Shown here one piece after another: positions 22,023 through 30,515 of a DNA stretch of 30,532 nt (the first letter of the stretch is position 1; the number at the start of each line of letters is the position of its first letter). This DNA is from Bacteroidota bacterium (GTDB taxonomy: Bacteria > Bacteroidota > Bacteroidia > Cytophagales > Cyclobacteriaceae). The stretch is from assembly GCA_023417065.1 (NCBI GenBank), contig JAEZGH010000063.1:1-30532 (forward strand), given 5' to 3'. The notes under the pieces are model-generated. The model was not told the origin of the DNA. It did not search any database and saw only the letters and a program-made list of their open reading frames with translations. Position numbers and translations under genes: made by a program.

Positions 22023-24188
22023 ATGACACTACTGAACCAAAAAGTATCACGCCGTTCCTTCATCAAGGCTTCAGGCATGACTGGCGCCGCCTTGTCACTC
22101 GGATTTTTTATTCCTGCTGAAGGCAAGGACGCTGAGATCATAAAGAAAGATGCTGCTGAGCAATTGGGGATAGAACTCAATTCATGGATTTCCATCGACA
22201 CTACGGGAAAAGTAACTATCATCAATCACCGCGCGGAAATGGGACAGGGCTCATTTCAATCTGTACCGCAGATGATTGCCGAAGAACTCGAGGTTGACCT
22301 AAACAATGTAAATATTGTTTTTGCGAAGGGAAGCCAGACTAAGTATGGCAGCCAGATTACTGGAGGAAGTTCGACCATCCGTGGATCATACAAAAGGCTA
22401 CTGAAACTTGGAGCGACAGCCCGCCAAATGCTTGTCAATGCGGCCGCCCAGAAATGGAGTGTCCCAGCAGGTCAATGTCAGGCGCGCAATGGAGAGGTAA
22501 TCCATATAGACTCAGGCAGAAAAGCGCACTACGGTGAACTCGTCGAGGCGGCTTCCAAACTTGACCCTCCCGCAATTGTAGCCCTGAAACAACCAAGTGA
22601 GTACAAGATTATCCGTCAGCCCCTGCCCCGTCACGACACGCCGCTGAAGGTTAATGGTAAAGCAATCTTTGGTATGGACAAGCGCTTACCGGGAATGCTA
22701 TACGCCGTAGTTGAAAGAAACCCAAAATTCCTCGGAAAAGTAAAGTCCTTCGATGATTCCGCAGCCAAGGCGGTTCCCGGAGTGAAGCACGTCATCAAAG
22801 TTCAGATGAACGTATTCTCTCATCAGCGCGAAGGCGTAGCCGTGGTGGCCGACAATCTCTGGTCGGCGATGCAGGGACGCAAGGCATTGAAGGTAGATTG
22901 GGACGACTCGGGGTTCGAACATCACAACACAGAGATGTTGTACACAAAAATGCGTGAAAGTTTGAAGAAGGAGCCCCTCCTCTTCAAGGCGAAAGGAAAC
23001 TCCAGCAACGTAATTGCAGAAAGCTCCAGAAAGCTTGAAGCGGTTTATGAAACTCCTTATCAATCGCACAGCTGCATGGAACCCGTAAATTGTATTGCTG
23101 ACTACAAAGACGGCAAACTTGAGATCTGGGGACCAATTCAGGCACCTGACTGGGTGCAGAAAGACTTATCTGAAATGATGGGCATGGATATCGACGATGT
23201 CAGCGTCAACATGACCTTCCTTGGCGGAGGATTTGGAAGGAAAGCATTCCTTGACTACCCTCATGAAGCCGCCGTAATCTCTAAAGCAATCGATGCACCC
23301 GTGCAGGTTGTGTGGACCCGTGAAGACGATATGACACAGGGTCCCTTCCGCCCGGGAATGGTGTACGAGTGCAAGGGTGCCCTGTCCGACGGCGGCCAGG
23401 TAATTGCATACGAGACCAAGATGGCCGGCCAAAATATGGCCCATCAGAACAAAGGCGCCGATAAGATGTCTTACAATGACAGCGTCACCGAAGGGTTTCT
23501 GGAAACCTATCTGAATAGTATTCCGCACTATAAGTTTGGCGATGTGCCGCTGGAGTCACCGGTCCCAGTAATGTGGTGGAGGTCAGTGTATTCTTCAACC
23601 AACGGTTTTGCATTTGAAAGCTTCTTCGATGAACTCGCGGTTGCTGCTGGAAAAGATCCAATCGACTTTCGTCGACAACACCTTTGGGATGAACGCTATC
23701 ACCTCCTGCTAAACAAACTCGAGGAAGTTAGCGGATGGAAGTCGCGCGGGAAGAATACAGGCTATGGCGTTGCCGTTACTGAATGTTTCTCCAGCATTGT
23801 TGGAGAGGTCGTAAAAGTTTCTAAAGGTGCAAACGGAAAGGTAGCGATCGATAAGGTATGGGCTGTAATGGATTGTGGTTGGTACGTCAATCCCGATATC
23901 ATCAGGGCCCAGGTGGAAGGCAGTATCATTATGGCATTGGGTGCCGCGGTAACGCATCAAACAACATTCAAAGATGGAAAGGCTGTTGAGACGAATTTCC
24001 ATAACTACCGCTTACCTCGTATTACTGATTCGCCTGAAATAGAGATTCACATCATAGATAATGAAGAAAAAGCTGGTGGTGTGGGTGAGCCTGCGCTTCC
24101 GCCTTTCAGCGCCGCGTTGACAAATGCTATATTTGATCTTACCGGAAAACGGATCAGAAAGTTACCTTTCCGGCTTGAAGAAGTATAG
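22023..24188 (+). CDS. Molybdenum hydroxylase molybdopterin-binding subunit (IorB-like), Tat-exported
   Basis: Catalytic subunit of 721 aa. A twin-arginine signal (SRRSFIKASG, Arg10-Arg11) precedes a hydrophobic stretch, so the enzyme should act in the periplasm. Cofactor motifs include GGGFGRKAFLDYPHEAAV (near residue 400) and the C-terminal GGVGEPALPP, where Glu689 is the expected catalytic base. There is no FAD subunit gene, which is normal for the two-subunit IorAB branch that donates electrons to cytochrome c; a cytochrome gene follows 22 bases later. The substrate could be an aldehyde or N-heterocycle and cannot be told from sequence. Confidence 0.93.
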   Translation: MTLLNQKVSRRSFIKASGMTGAALSLGFFIPAEGKDAEIIKKDAAEQLGIELNSWISIDTTGKVTIINHRAEMGQGSFQSVPQMIAEELEVDLNNVNIVFAKGSQTKYGSQITGGSSTIRGSYKRLLKLGATARQMLVNAAAQKWSVPAGQCQARNGEVIHIDSGRKAHYGELVEAASKLDPPAIVALKQPSEYKIIRQPLPRHDTPLKVNGKAIFGMDKRLPGMLYAVVERNPKFLGKVKSFDDSAAKAVPGVKHVIKVQMNVFSHQREGVAVVADNLWSAMQGRKALKVDWDDSGFEHHNTEMLYTKMRESLKKEPLLFKAKGNSSNVIAESSRKLEAVYETPYQSHSCMEPVNCIADYKDGKLEIWGPIQAPDWVQKDLSEMMGMDIDDVSVNMTFLGGGFGRKAFLDYPHEAAVISKAIDAPVQVVWTREDDMTQGPFRPGMVYECKGALSDGGQVIAYETKMAGQNMAHQNKGADKMSYNDSVTEGFLETYLNSIPHYKFGDVPLESPVPVMWWRSVYSSTNGFAFESFFDELAVAAGKDPIDFRRQHLWDERYHLLLNKLEEVSGWKSRGKNTGYGVAVTECFSSIVGEVVKVSKGANGKVAIDKVWAVMDCGWYVNPDIIRAQVEGSIIMALGAAVTHQTTFKDGKAVETNFHNYRLPRITDSPEIEIHIIDNEEKAGGVGEPALPPFSAALTNAIFDLTGKRIRKLPFRLEEV

Positions 24189-24210
24189 AACAAAAAGAAG
24201 TGATAGTAGA

Positions 24211-24639
24211 ATGAAAAGAAGATTGGGAAAAATGCCGCTTTGGGTGGCGCTGCTTGCGACAGCTGGACTAGCTCCGTTGTACTCGTTTCAAATGGATCAG
24301 AAGTTCGACCTAAAAGCGAGCATTGAACGCGGGCAAGACGTCTACACAACGTACTGCATGTCTTGTCACATGGATAATGGTCAGGGAATGGAAGGAGTTT
24401 TCCCACCGCTTGCGAAATCGGATTACTTGATGGCTGACAAGAAAAGATCCATTCAGCAAACCTTATACGGCGTGAGCGGCGAAATAAAAGTCAACGGAAA
24501 AACATATAACGGCGACATGCCAGGTTATGACCTTACCGACGAAGAATTAAGTGACGTATTGAATTATATCCGGAACAGCTGGGGCAACAAGGGTGAAGCC
24601 GTGCTTCCGGCAGAGGTGGAAGCAGCACGCAAGAAGTAG
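24211..24639 (+). CDS. c-type cytochrome, likely electron acceptor of the hydroxylase
   Basis: Monoheme cytochrome of 142 aa with heme motif YCMSCHM (Cys49, Cys52, His53) and likely ligand Met103 in GDMPG. A hydrophobic segment at residues 9-26 is a signal peptide or membrane anchor. I chose the ATG at 24211, since the open frame upstream lies inside the hydroxylase gene and would put the signal peptide in the interior. It shares a pattern with the cytochrome at 20450-20884, including a VNG-x-x-YN segment and a final IxNSW. Confidence 0.9.
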   Translation: MKRRLGKMPLWVALLATAGLAPLYSFQMDQKFDLKASIERGQDVYTTYCMSCHMDNGQGMEGVFPPLAKSDYLMADKKRSIQQTLYGVSGEIKVNGKTYNGDMPGYDLTDEELSDVLNYIRNSWGNKGEAVLPAEVEAARKK

Positions 24640-24647
24640 CGCAAACC

Positions 24648-25829
24648 ATGAAAGAATTCAAGTCCATAATCGACGCGTTCGACAAGGTTGACTTCAACAC
24701 ACAGAATGCAGCTCTTGCCACAGTGGTCAAAGTTAGTGGATCGTCCTATCGAAGCCCGGGTGCGCGAATGTTGATCACCGACAACGGCAGATGGGTAGGT
24801 TCGATCAGTGGAGGGTGCCTTGAAGGTGACGCCCTGAGAAAAGCCCGCAACGTAATGTCTACCGGAAAATCAATCACCATTACGTATGATACAAGAGAAG
24901 AAAGCAATCAAAACCTTGGCATTGGCCTGGGGTGTAACGGTATCATAGATGTTCTTATTGAGCCCGCCACGAATGAACCTTTAGGCGCCGTCAACATTTT
25001 CCGAACCCTCGTGCTTGACAATAAGCCGGCGCTGATTGCTACTGTATTTAATGGGCCCTCATGTATCGGCGAAAAACTAATCATCGACGCCGGTGGACGT
25101 GCAATCAACAGCTTTTCAAATCCGGAGCTATGCCAACGCATTGAACCTGATTTGCTCCACCTTCTGCAGACGCGAAAAACGGAATCGCGTGTCTACGACA
25201 CTGACGAAGGGCGCTTTGAAGTATTTCTCGAGCTGGTGGAGCCGAACATCAGGTTGATGATATTTGGCGCTGGCTTTGACGCCCGGCCTGTTAGTCAGAT
25301 GGCTAAGCTCCTTGGCTGGGAAGTAGAGGTTACCGATGAATGCGTATCTCATATTGCGCCTGTCTTTTTTCCGGATGCCGACAAGCTGAGTTTGTGTTCC
25401 CGCGAATTTGTTGACCGCGATTTCCAGGTTACGCCCTATACCGCGTGTGTTCTGATGTCGCACAACTATGAATATGACCGGGATGTCCTCCGTAAAATTG
25501 TGAGTTCCGATGCGCCCTATATCGGTATTCTCGGTCCTCGTAAGCGTTTTGAAAAAATGCTCTCAGAATACAAAAATGAAGGTTTAATCTTCAGTGACGA
25601 GCAAATGAGCCGGATTCATTCTCCCATCGGCCTGGATATCGGAGCGGAAACACCGGATGAGATTGCTCTGTCAATAATCAGTGAAGTCAAATGCAAATTC
25701 TCCCAGCGTTCCGGCGGCTATCTTAAATACAGAACCGGGCCAATCCATCGACGCAACCCAAAAGACGGGAGTATCTTTCGCGAGATTTTCATCAATTCCC
25801 ACACAGGAGATCAGGCAACCGGTGCATAG
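24648..25829 (+). CDS. xdhC: XdhC/CoxI family molybdenum cofactor insertion protein
   Basis: A 393-aa protein of the XdhC family, which binds molybdenum cofactor, assists its sulfuration and inserts it into xanthine oxidase-type enzymes. The N-terminal XdhC domain shows VVKVSGSSYRSPGARMLI and GSISGGCLEGD (about residues 50-60). A Rossmann-like C-terminal domain starts at MIFGAGFDARPV (about 205) and continues with VLMSHNYEYD and YIGILGPRKR. It begins eight bases after the cytochrome gene. Its presence marks the cluster as a cofactor-equipped hydroxylase operon. Confidence 0.92.
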   Translation: MKEFKSIIDAFDKVDFNTQNAALATVVKVSGSSYRSPGARMLITDNGRWVGSISGGCLEGDALRKARNVMSTGKSITITYDTREESNQNLGIGLGCNGIIDVLIEPATNEPLGAVNIFRTLVLDNKPALIATVFNGPSCIGEKLIIDAGGRAINSFSNPELCQRIEPDLLHLLQTRKTESRVYDTDEGRFEVFLELVEPNIRLMIFGAGFDARPVSQMAKLLGWEVEVTDECVSHIAPVFFPDADKLSLCSREFVDRDFQVTPYTACVLMSHNYEYDRDVLRKIVSSDAPYIGILGPRKRFEKMLSEYKNEGLIFSDEQMSRIHSPIGLDIGAETPDEIALSIISEVKCKFSQRSGGYLKYRTGPIHRRNPKDGSIFREIFINSHTGDQATGA

Positions 25830-25862
25830 GAGAGGCGTATTTTGTGACTAAAGTCATGCCCT

Positions 25863-25913
25863 ATTACGACAGTAAGTTGTATTTTGAAGACCTAAACCTT
25901 TTTCTGTCGTAAT
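25863..25913 (+). promoter_or_regulatory. 10-bp inverted repeat covering the start codon of the NTF2-like gene
   Basis: ATTACGACAG (25863-25872) is perfectly complementary to CTGTCGTAAT (25904-25913), separated by 31 bases. The ATG of the next gene lies at 25912-25914, inside the right arm. In RNA the hairpin would hide the start codon. The arms are seen directly; translational control is inferred. No terminator T-tract follows. Confidence 0.55.
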
Positions 25914-26406
25914 GAGAAAATTTCTATTATTAAGCGCAGCCTTAATAGTGTCATTCGCTGCCTACAGCCAGGATTACCGGGAACAAATCAACAAGCAAGT
26001 CTGGTCCGTTTTCGTTGAAGGATATAACACCTTTAATACGGAGAAATTCATGTCGGTCTATTCAAAAGACGTCATTCGCGTTCCTGTTGACGAGAAAAAA
26101 ATCTTCAATTACACCGAGTACAAACGCGACATCCACCGGGGGAACCAGTTCAATAAGAATTATAACATCAAAGCTCGAATCGAGATTCGGTTCACAGAAC
26201 GCATCCAGATTGGAGACCAGGCATTCGAAACTGGCATTTACAAAATCAGCCTGACTGACAACAACGGAAAGCCTGCCACACTTTACAGTAAATTTCAGGT
26301 TCATCTCATCAAGGAGAGCGGCGTATGGAAAATCAGGTATGACACTGACTCCACTGAAAAGGGAACCGTATCAGAGAAAGAATTTCTGGCAGCCCAGCCT
26401 TTATGA
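25912..26406 (+). CDS. Small secreted SnoaL/DUF4440-like (NTF2 fold) protein
   Basis: A 164-aa protein with a signal peptide (MRKFLLLSAALIVSFAAYSQ). The mature part resembles NTF2-like/DUF4440 proteins: an N-terminal helix with a YNTFNTEKFMSVYSKDV segment, then alternating strands ending in SGVWKIRYD. Such folds serve as enzymes or binding proteins, and none can be assigned here. It lies between xdhC and mocA; the spacer upstream is 82 bases, and mocA starts three bases after it. Its start codon is inside an inverted repeat. It may be a periplasmic accessory of the hydroxylase; that is inference from position. Confidence 0.75.
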   Translation: MRKFLLLSAALIVSFAAYSQDYREQINKQVWSVFVEGYNTFNTEKFMSVYSKDVIRVPVDEKKIFNYTEYKRDIHRGNQFNKNYNIKARIEIRFTERIQIGDQAFETGIYKISLTDNNGKPATLYSKFQVHLIKESGVWKIRYDTDSTEKGTVSEKEFLAAQPL

Positions 26407-26409
26407 GTT

Positions 26410-27015
26410 ATGAAAAAGAACGTAGGAATCGTCATTCTCGCTGCCGGCGCGTCTACACGGATGGGCCGCCCCAAGCAACTTCTGCCGCTCAACGGTCAAC
26501 CCCTGCTCCTCCACACCGTTGATGAGGCACTGTCGACATCAATAACGCACGTGGTTGTTGTACTGGGAACCGATCCAGATACATATCGCGACCTCCTGGA
26601 GACCTACCCTGTGGGGCTTGTCATCAACGAATCCTGGAAAAACGGACTAGGCTCATCCATTAAGGCGGGCTTGAAAGCGATCCGACAAAGGGCAAAAACA
26701 CTTGATGCTGTACTATTCCTCGTAGGAGATCAACCTGCAATAGGGTTTGAGTATTTATCCCGAATGATCGATACCTACCGGAATACGTCCGCGAATCTGA
26801 TTGCCTCGGGCTATTCCGACACTTACGGCGTACCTGCTATTTTTGGCGCTGAATTTTTCGACGACATCATGGCGCTCAATGACGAAGATGGAGCTAAACG
26901 AGTGCTAAAGAAGCACGAAGACGTCCTCACTGTTTTGGATTGTCCTGAAGGGGCTGTAGACATTGACACCCCTCAAGACTATGCAAATTTCCGCAGTCAG
27001 CTACAGGGGCGATAG
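26410..27015 (+). CDS. mocA: Molybdenum cofactor cytidylyltransferase (MocA-like)
   Basis: A 201-aa nucleotidyltransferase of the MobA-like NTP transferase fold. The nucleotide-binding start VILAAGASTRMGRPKQLLPL (about residues 8-27) and the metal-site VGDQPAI (about 101-107) are typical of MocA, which adds CMP to molybdopterin to give the cytosine dinucleotide cofactor used by xanthine oxidase-type bacterial enzymes. Its operon with XdhC and hydroxylase genes supports MocA over MobA or other relatives. It is followed by a bidirectional terminator. Confidence 0.88.
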   Translation: MKKNVGIVILAAGASTRMGRPKQLLPLNGQPLLLHTVDEALSTSITHVVVVLGTDPDTYRDLLETYPVGLVINESWKNGLGSSIKAGLKAIRQRAKTLDAVLFLVGDQPAIGFEYLSRMIDTYRNTSANLIASGYSDTYGVPAIFGAEFFDDIMALNDEDGAKRVLKKHEDVLTVLDCPEGAVDIDTPQDYANFRSQLQGR

Positions 27016-27031
27016 TGCTTCCCCCAGAAAT

Positions 27032-27065
27032 AAAAAAGCCATCCCGAAAGATGGCTTCTTTTTTA
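27032..27065. terminator. Bidirectional terminator between mocA and rpsJ
   Basis: GCCATC (27038-27043) pairs with GATGGC (27050-27055) around a six-base loop; six A residues precede the stem and TTC followed by a T-run comes after it. It can thus stop mocA transcripts on the plus strand and rpsJ transcripts on the minus strand. It lies 16 bases after the mocA stop and 17 bases from the rpsJ stop. Confidence 0.9.
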
Positions 27066-27081
27066 TCATTGCTTCTCAGCA

Positions 27082-27387
27082 CTATACTTTGATCTCAACA
27101 TCAACACCGCTGGGAAGTTCAAGCTTCATCAGGGCATCAACCGTTTTGGCGCTATTCGAATAGATATCAACCAAACGCTTATATGTGCAAAGTTGGAATT
27201 GCTCGCGTGATTTTTTGTTCACGTGTGGAGACCGGAGCACTGTAAACTTTTCCTTTTCTGTGGGCAACGGAATTGGTCCACTTACTACAGCACCTGTCGC
27301 CTTTACCGCTCTCACGATTTTCTCTGATGACTTGTCTACCAGGTTATGATCGTAAGACTTGAGTTTGATTCTGATTTTTTGGTTCAT
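27082..27387 (-). CDS. rpsJ: 30S ribosomal protein S10 (NusE), last gene of the str unit
   Basis: S10, 101 aa, in the 30S head; also NusE in transcription antitermination. IRIKLKSYDHNLVDKSSEKI and the segment SGPIPLPTEKEKFTVLRSPH are diagnostic, with HVNKKSREQFQLCTYKRLVD following. It lies 49 bases after fusA. Normally rplC follows at once; here a terminator and a 12.9-kb gene block follow instead. Confidence 0.98.
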   Translation of the reverse strand: MNQKIRIKLKSYDHNLVDKSSEKIVRAVKATGAVVSGPIPLPTEKEKFTVLRSPHVNKKSREQFQLCTYKRLVDIYSNSAKTVDALMKLELPSGVDVEIKV

Positions 27388-27436
27388 AATTTTTGATTAG
27401 GATATCGCCTAAATCCCGTTAAGATTATTATTCAGT

Positions 27437-29551
27437 TTATTTCGCCAAAGCGGCACCTTTAACTTCCTCAATCACTTTATCTGCAAGGTTCTTAGGAACC
27501 GGCGCATAGTGCGAGAACGTCAGCGACGCAGACGCGCGACCGGAAGTAAGAGTTCTCAAGTCAGTGATGTATCCGAAAAGTTCCTTGATCGGCACATCAG
27601 CCTTGATTACCTGTGAACCTGCACGGCTATCCATACCTTTCATGATACCACGTCTTCTGTTAAGGTCACCCGTAACAGCACCCGTGTATTCATCAGGGCT
27701 TACAACTTCAACCGACATGATAGGCTCAAGAAGTTGCGGTGCACATTTTGCAGCAGCTTCCTTGAATCCAATACGCGCCGCCAATTCGAAAGACAATGAA
27801 TCGGAGTCAACATCGTGGAATGAACCATGGAAAAGTCTCACCTTCATGTTGTCGATCGGATATCCTGCAAGAGGACCATTCACCATCGCACTTTCAAAAC
27901 CTTTTTGGATGGCAGGAATGAATTCGCGAGGGATCACACCACCGACGATGTCGTTAACAAATTCAAGTCCTGGCTTGTCGCCTTCCTTAAGTTCGCGCGG
28001 CCCGAGTTCAAATACGATATCGGCAAATTTACCCCGACCACCGGTTTGCTTCTTGTAAACCTCTTTGTGCTCAACCGACTTCGTAAGGGCTTCCTTATAA
28101 GCAACCTGGGGAGCACCCTGGTTGATCTCAACTTTGAACTCGCGCTTCAGACGATCGATGATGATCTCAAGGTGAAGTTCGCCCATACCACGGAGGATAG
28201 TCTGACCTGTTTCCTGATCGGTATTTACACGAAGTGTGGGATCCTCTTCAACGAGTTTAGAGATCGCCATACCAAGCTTATCAACGTCAGCCTGTTTCTT
28301 AGGTTCGATAGCGTATCCAATAACCGGCTCAGGGAAGATCATAGATTCGAGAACCACTTTGCGTTTTTCATCGCAGAGAGTATCTCCGGTCTTGATATCC
28401 TTGAAACCTACCACAGCTCCGATGTCACCAGCAGGTAATCTGTCGATTTGGTTCTGCTTGTTCGCGTGCATCTGGAATACGCGTGAAATACGTTCTTTTT
28501 GGTTCGAACGAGTGTTGTATACGTAAGAACCAGATTCAAGAACACCTGCGTACGCACGGATGAAGCAAAGACGTCCTACGAAGGGGTCAGTTGCGATCTT
28601 GAACGCGAGCGCCGCAAACGGTTCTGATTCAGAAGGCGTGATAGATATTTCTTCGTTTGTATCAGGGTTTGTTCCAACGATATCATCCTTGTCAAGCGGT
28701 GAAGGAAGAAGTTCCATCACATAGTCAAGCATCGTTTGAACACCTTTGTTTTTGAATGAAGAACCGCATACCATAGGAACGACCTTCATTGCAATTGTTG
28801 CCTTACGCAAAGCGGTCAGAATTTCCTGCTCAGTGATAGAGTTAGGATCTTCAAAATACTTCTCCATAAGAGACTCATCGAATTCAGCGACAGCCTCAAG
28901 GAGTTTTTCGCGATATTCTTTTACTTCTTCTTCCATTTCAGCCGGGATCGGTACGACTTCATAAGTCATTCCTTTGTCGGCTTCATTCCAGATGATACCC
29001 CGGTTGTTCACCAGATCCACCACCCCGCGGAAGTTGTCTTCAGCACCGATAGGCAACTGAAGTGCAACGGCGTTACTTCCGAGTCTTTCCTTTACTTGTT
29101 TACAAACTGCAAGGAAGTCGGCACCGGCGCGGTCCATTTTATTTACAAATCCGATACGGGCAACTTTGTAGTTATCGGCGAGGCGCCAGTTAGTTTCGGA
29201 TTGAGGTTCAACTCCGTCAACGGCGCTGAAGAGGAAAACGAGTCCATCAAGTACACGAAGAGATCTGTTCACCTCAACGGTAAAGTCAACGTGACCTGGT
29301 GTATCGATAAGGTTTACGTTGTACTTATTGCCACGGTAGTTCCAGAAAACTGTAGTAGCCGCTGACGTAATTGTAATTCCGCGTTCCTGCTCCTGCTCCA
29401 TCCAGTCCATGGTTGCCGCACCTTCGTGCACCTCACCAATCTTGTGGTTTACACCGGCGTAGTAAAGAATACGTTCACTAGTAGTAGTCTTACCCGCATC
29501 GATGTGCGCAGCGATACCTATGTTTCTGGTATATTTAAGATCTCTTGCCAT
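27437..29551 (-). CDS. fusA: Elongation factor G
   Basis: Translocase GTPase of 704 aa, the normal EF-G length. GTPase motifs are intact: AHIDAGKTTTSE (G1, about residues 15-26), the RGITITSAAT switch segment, DTPGHVDFT (G3) and NKMDRAGAD (G4). Domains II to V follow, with GRGKFADIVFELGPRE in domain IV. Its position between rpsG and rpsJ identifies it as the main EF-G. Nothing unusual was seen. Confidence 0.98.
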   Translation of the reverse strand: MARDLKYTRNIGIAAHIDAGKTTTSERILYYAGVNHKIGEVHEGAATMDWMEQEQERGITITSAATTVFWNYRGNKYNVNLIDTPGHVDFTVEVNRSLRVLDGLVFLFSAVDGVEPQSETNWRLADNYKVARIGFVNKMDRAGADFLAVCKQVKERLGSNAVALQLPIGAEDNFRGVVDLVNNRGIIWNEADKGMTYEVVPIPAEMEEEVKEYREKLLEAVAEFDESLMEKYFEDPNSITEQEILTALRKATIAMKVVPMVCGSSFKNKGVQTMLDYVMELLPSPLDKDDIVGTNPDTNEEISITPSESEPFAALAFKIATDPFVGRLCFIRAYAGVLESGSYVYNTRSNQKERISRVFQMHANKQNQIDRLPAGDIGAVVGFKDIKTGDTLCDEKRKVVLESMIFPEPVIGYAIEPKKQADVDKLGMAISKLVEEDPTLRVNTDQETGQTILRGMGELHLEIIIDRLKREFKVEINQGAPQVAYKEALTKSVEHKEVYKKQTGGRGKFADIVFELGPRELKEGDKPGLEFVNDIVGGVIPREFIPAIQKGFESAMVNGPLAGYPIDNMKVRLFHGSFHDVDSDSLSFELAARIGFKEAAAKCAPQLLEPIMSVEVVSPDEYTGAVTGDLNRRRGIMKGMDSRAGSQVIKADVPIKELFGYITDLRTLTSGRASASLTFSHYAPVPKNLADKVIEEVKGAALAK

Positions 29552-29569
29552 TTTTCTTTATCCTGCTGA

Positions 29570-30037
29570 TTAGAATCTGAAATGTGAGAAGGCTTTGTTT
29601 GCCTCAGCCATGCGGTGAGTGTCATCCTTCTTCTTAATTGCCGCACCTTCACCTTTTGACGCAGCGATAATTTCGGCAGCCAGTTTGTCCATCATGGTCT
29701 TTTCACCACGCAATCTGGAGTAATCAATCAGCCACTTGATGCTAAGGTTGACTTTGCGTTCAGGTCTGATCTCAACCGGAACCTGGAAAGTAGCCCCACC
29801 TACCCGGCGGCTTTTTACTTCCACAGAAGGAGTGAGATTGCTCATTGCCCTTTTCCAAACTTCAAGACCGTTTTCATTGGTCTTCTTCTCTACCGTGGCG
29901 ATGGCATCATAGAAAATGCCGTAGGCTACGCTTTTCTTGCCTTCTTCCATCAGGTAGTTCACGAACTTGGTTACCAAGGTATCGTTGAACTTCGGATCAG
30001 GTAACAGATATCTCTTTTTTGGTTTTGACTTTCTCAT
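29570..30037 (-). CDS. rpsG: 30S ribosomal protein S7
   Basis: S7, 155 aa, starts assembly of the 30S head and lies near the E site. MRKSKPKKRYLLPDPKFNDT and the segment SRRVGGATFQVPVEIRPERK are characteristic. It lies 16 bases after rpsL and 18 bases before fusA. In E. coli S7 represses the str operon. Confidence 0.98.
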   Translation of the reverse strand: MRKSKPKKRYLLPDPKFNDTLVTKFVNYLMEEGKKSVAYGIFYDAIATVEKKTNENGLEVWKRAMSNLTPSVEVKSRRVGGATFQVPVEIRPERKVNLSIKWLIDYSRLRGEKTMMDKLAAEIIAASKGEGAAIKKKDDTHRMAEANKAFSHFRF

Positions 30038-30053
30038 GACTCAAAATTCCTTA

Positions 30054-30476
30054 TTATTTCTTTCCTTTTGCAGATGCACCTTTACCTGCCGGAGCTGCTG
30101 CACCTGGCTTAGGACGTTTAGCACCATATTTTGAACGGCTCTGAAGGCGACCATTAACACCTGCAGTATCCAGCGCACCACGAATGATGTGATAACGAAC
30201 ACCGGGAAGATCTTTTACACGGCCTCCACGAATCAATACAATTGAGTGCTCCTGAAGGTTGTGACCTTCTCCAGGAATATAAGCGTTCACTTCTTTTCCA
30301 TTAACCAGACGAACACGCGCTACTTTACGCATAGCTGAATTCGGCTTCTTGGGTGTCGTTGTGTAAACGCGGGTACAAACCCCTCTTTTCTGCGGGCTGG
30401 AGTCAAGGGCGGGCGATTTAGACTTAAAAGTCAGTTTCTTGCGACCCTTTCTTACAAGTTGTTGAATGGTAGGCAT
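30054..30476 (-). CDS. rpsL: 30S ribosomal protein S12
   Basis: S12, 140 aa, in the decoding centre. The loop TTPKKPNSAMRKVARVRL carries the lysine at which streptomycin resistance mutations occur, here wild type, and GGRVKDLPGVRYHIIRGALD contains the second such site. The C-terminal tail after about residue 121 is an extra Ala/Gly/Lys/Pro stretch compared with the 124-aa E. coli protein. First gene of the str operon, with a -7 promoter element about 40 bases upstream. Confidence 0.98.
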   Translation of the reverse strand: MPTIQQLVRKGRKKLTFKSKSPALDSSPQKRGVCTRVYTTTPKKPNSAMRKVARVRLVNGKEVNAYIPGEGHNLQEHSIVLIRGGRVKDLPGVRYHIIRGALDTAGVNGRLQSRSKYGAKRPKPGAAAPAGKGASAKGKK

Positions 30477-30515
30477 TTATATTGTTTGTTATAAACCTCT
30501 CAAAATTTAGGACTG

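Noticed and set aside
24124..24210. N-terminal extension of the second cytochrome c
   Set aside because: It overlaps the hydroxylase coding region and would place the signal peptide in the middle of the protein.
25845..25856. TGACT-AA-AGTCA repeat after xdhC
   Set aside because: Five-base arms only; too short to call an operator or terminator.
14171..27081. Recent genomic island or transposon as the cause of the rpsJ-rplC separation
   Set aside because: No integrase, transposase, tRNA, flanking direct repeats or attachment sites were found, and the genes look like ordinary chromosomal ones.
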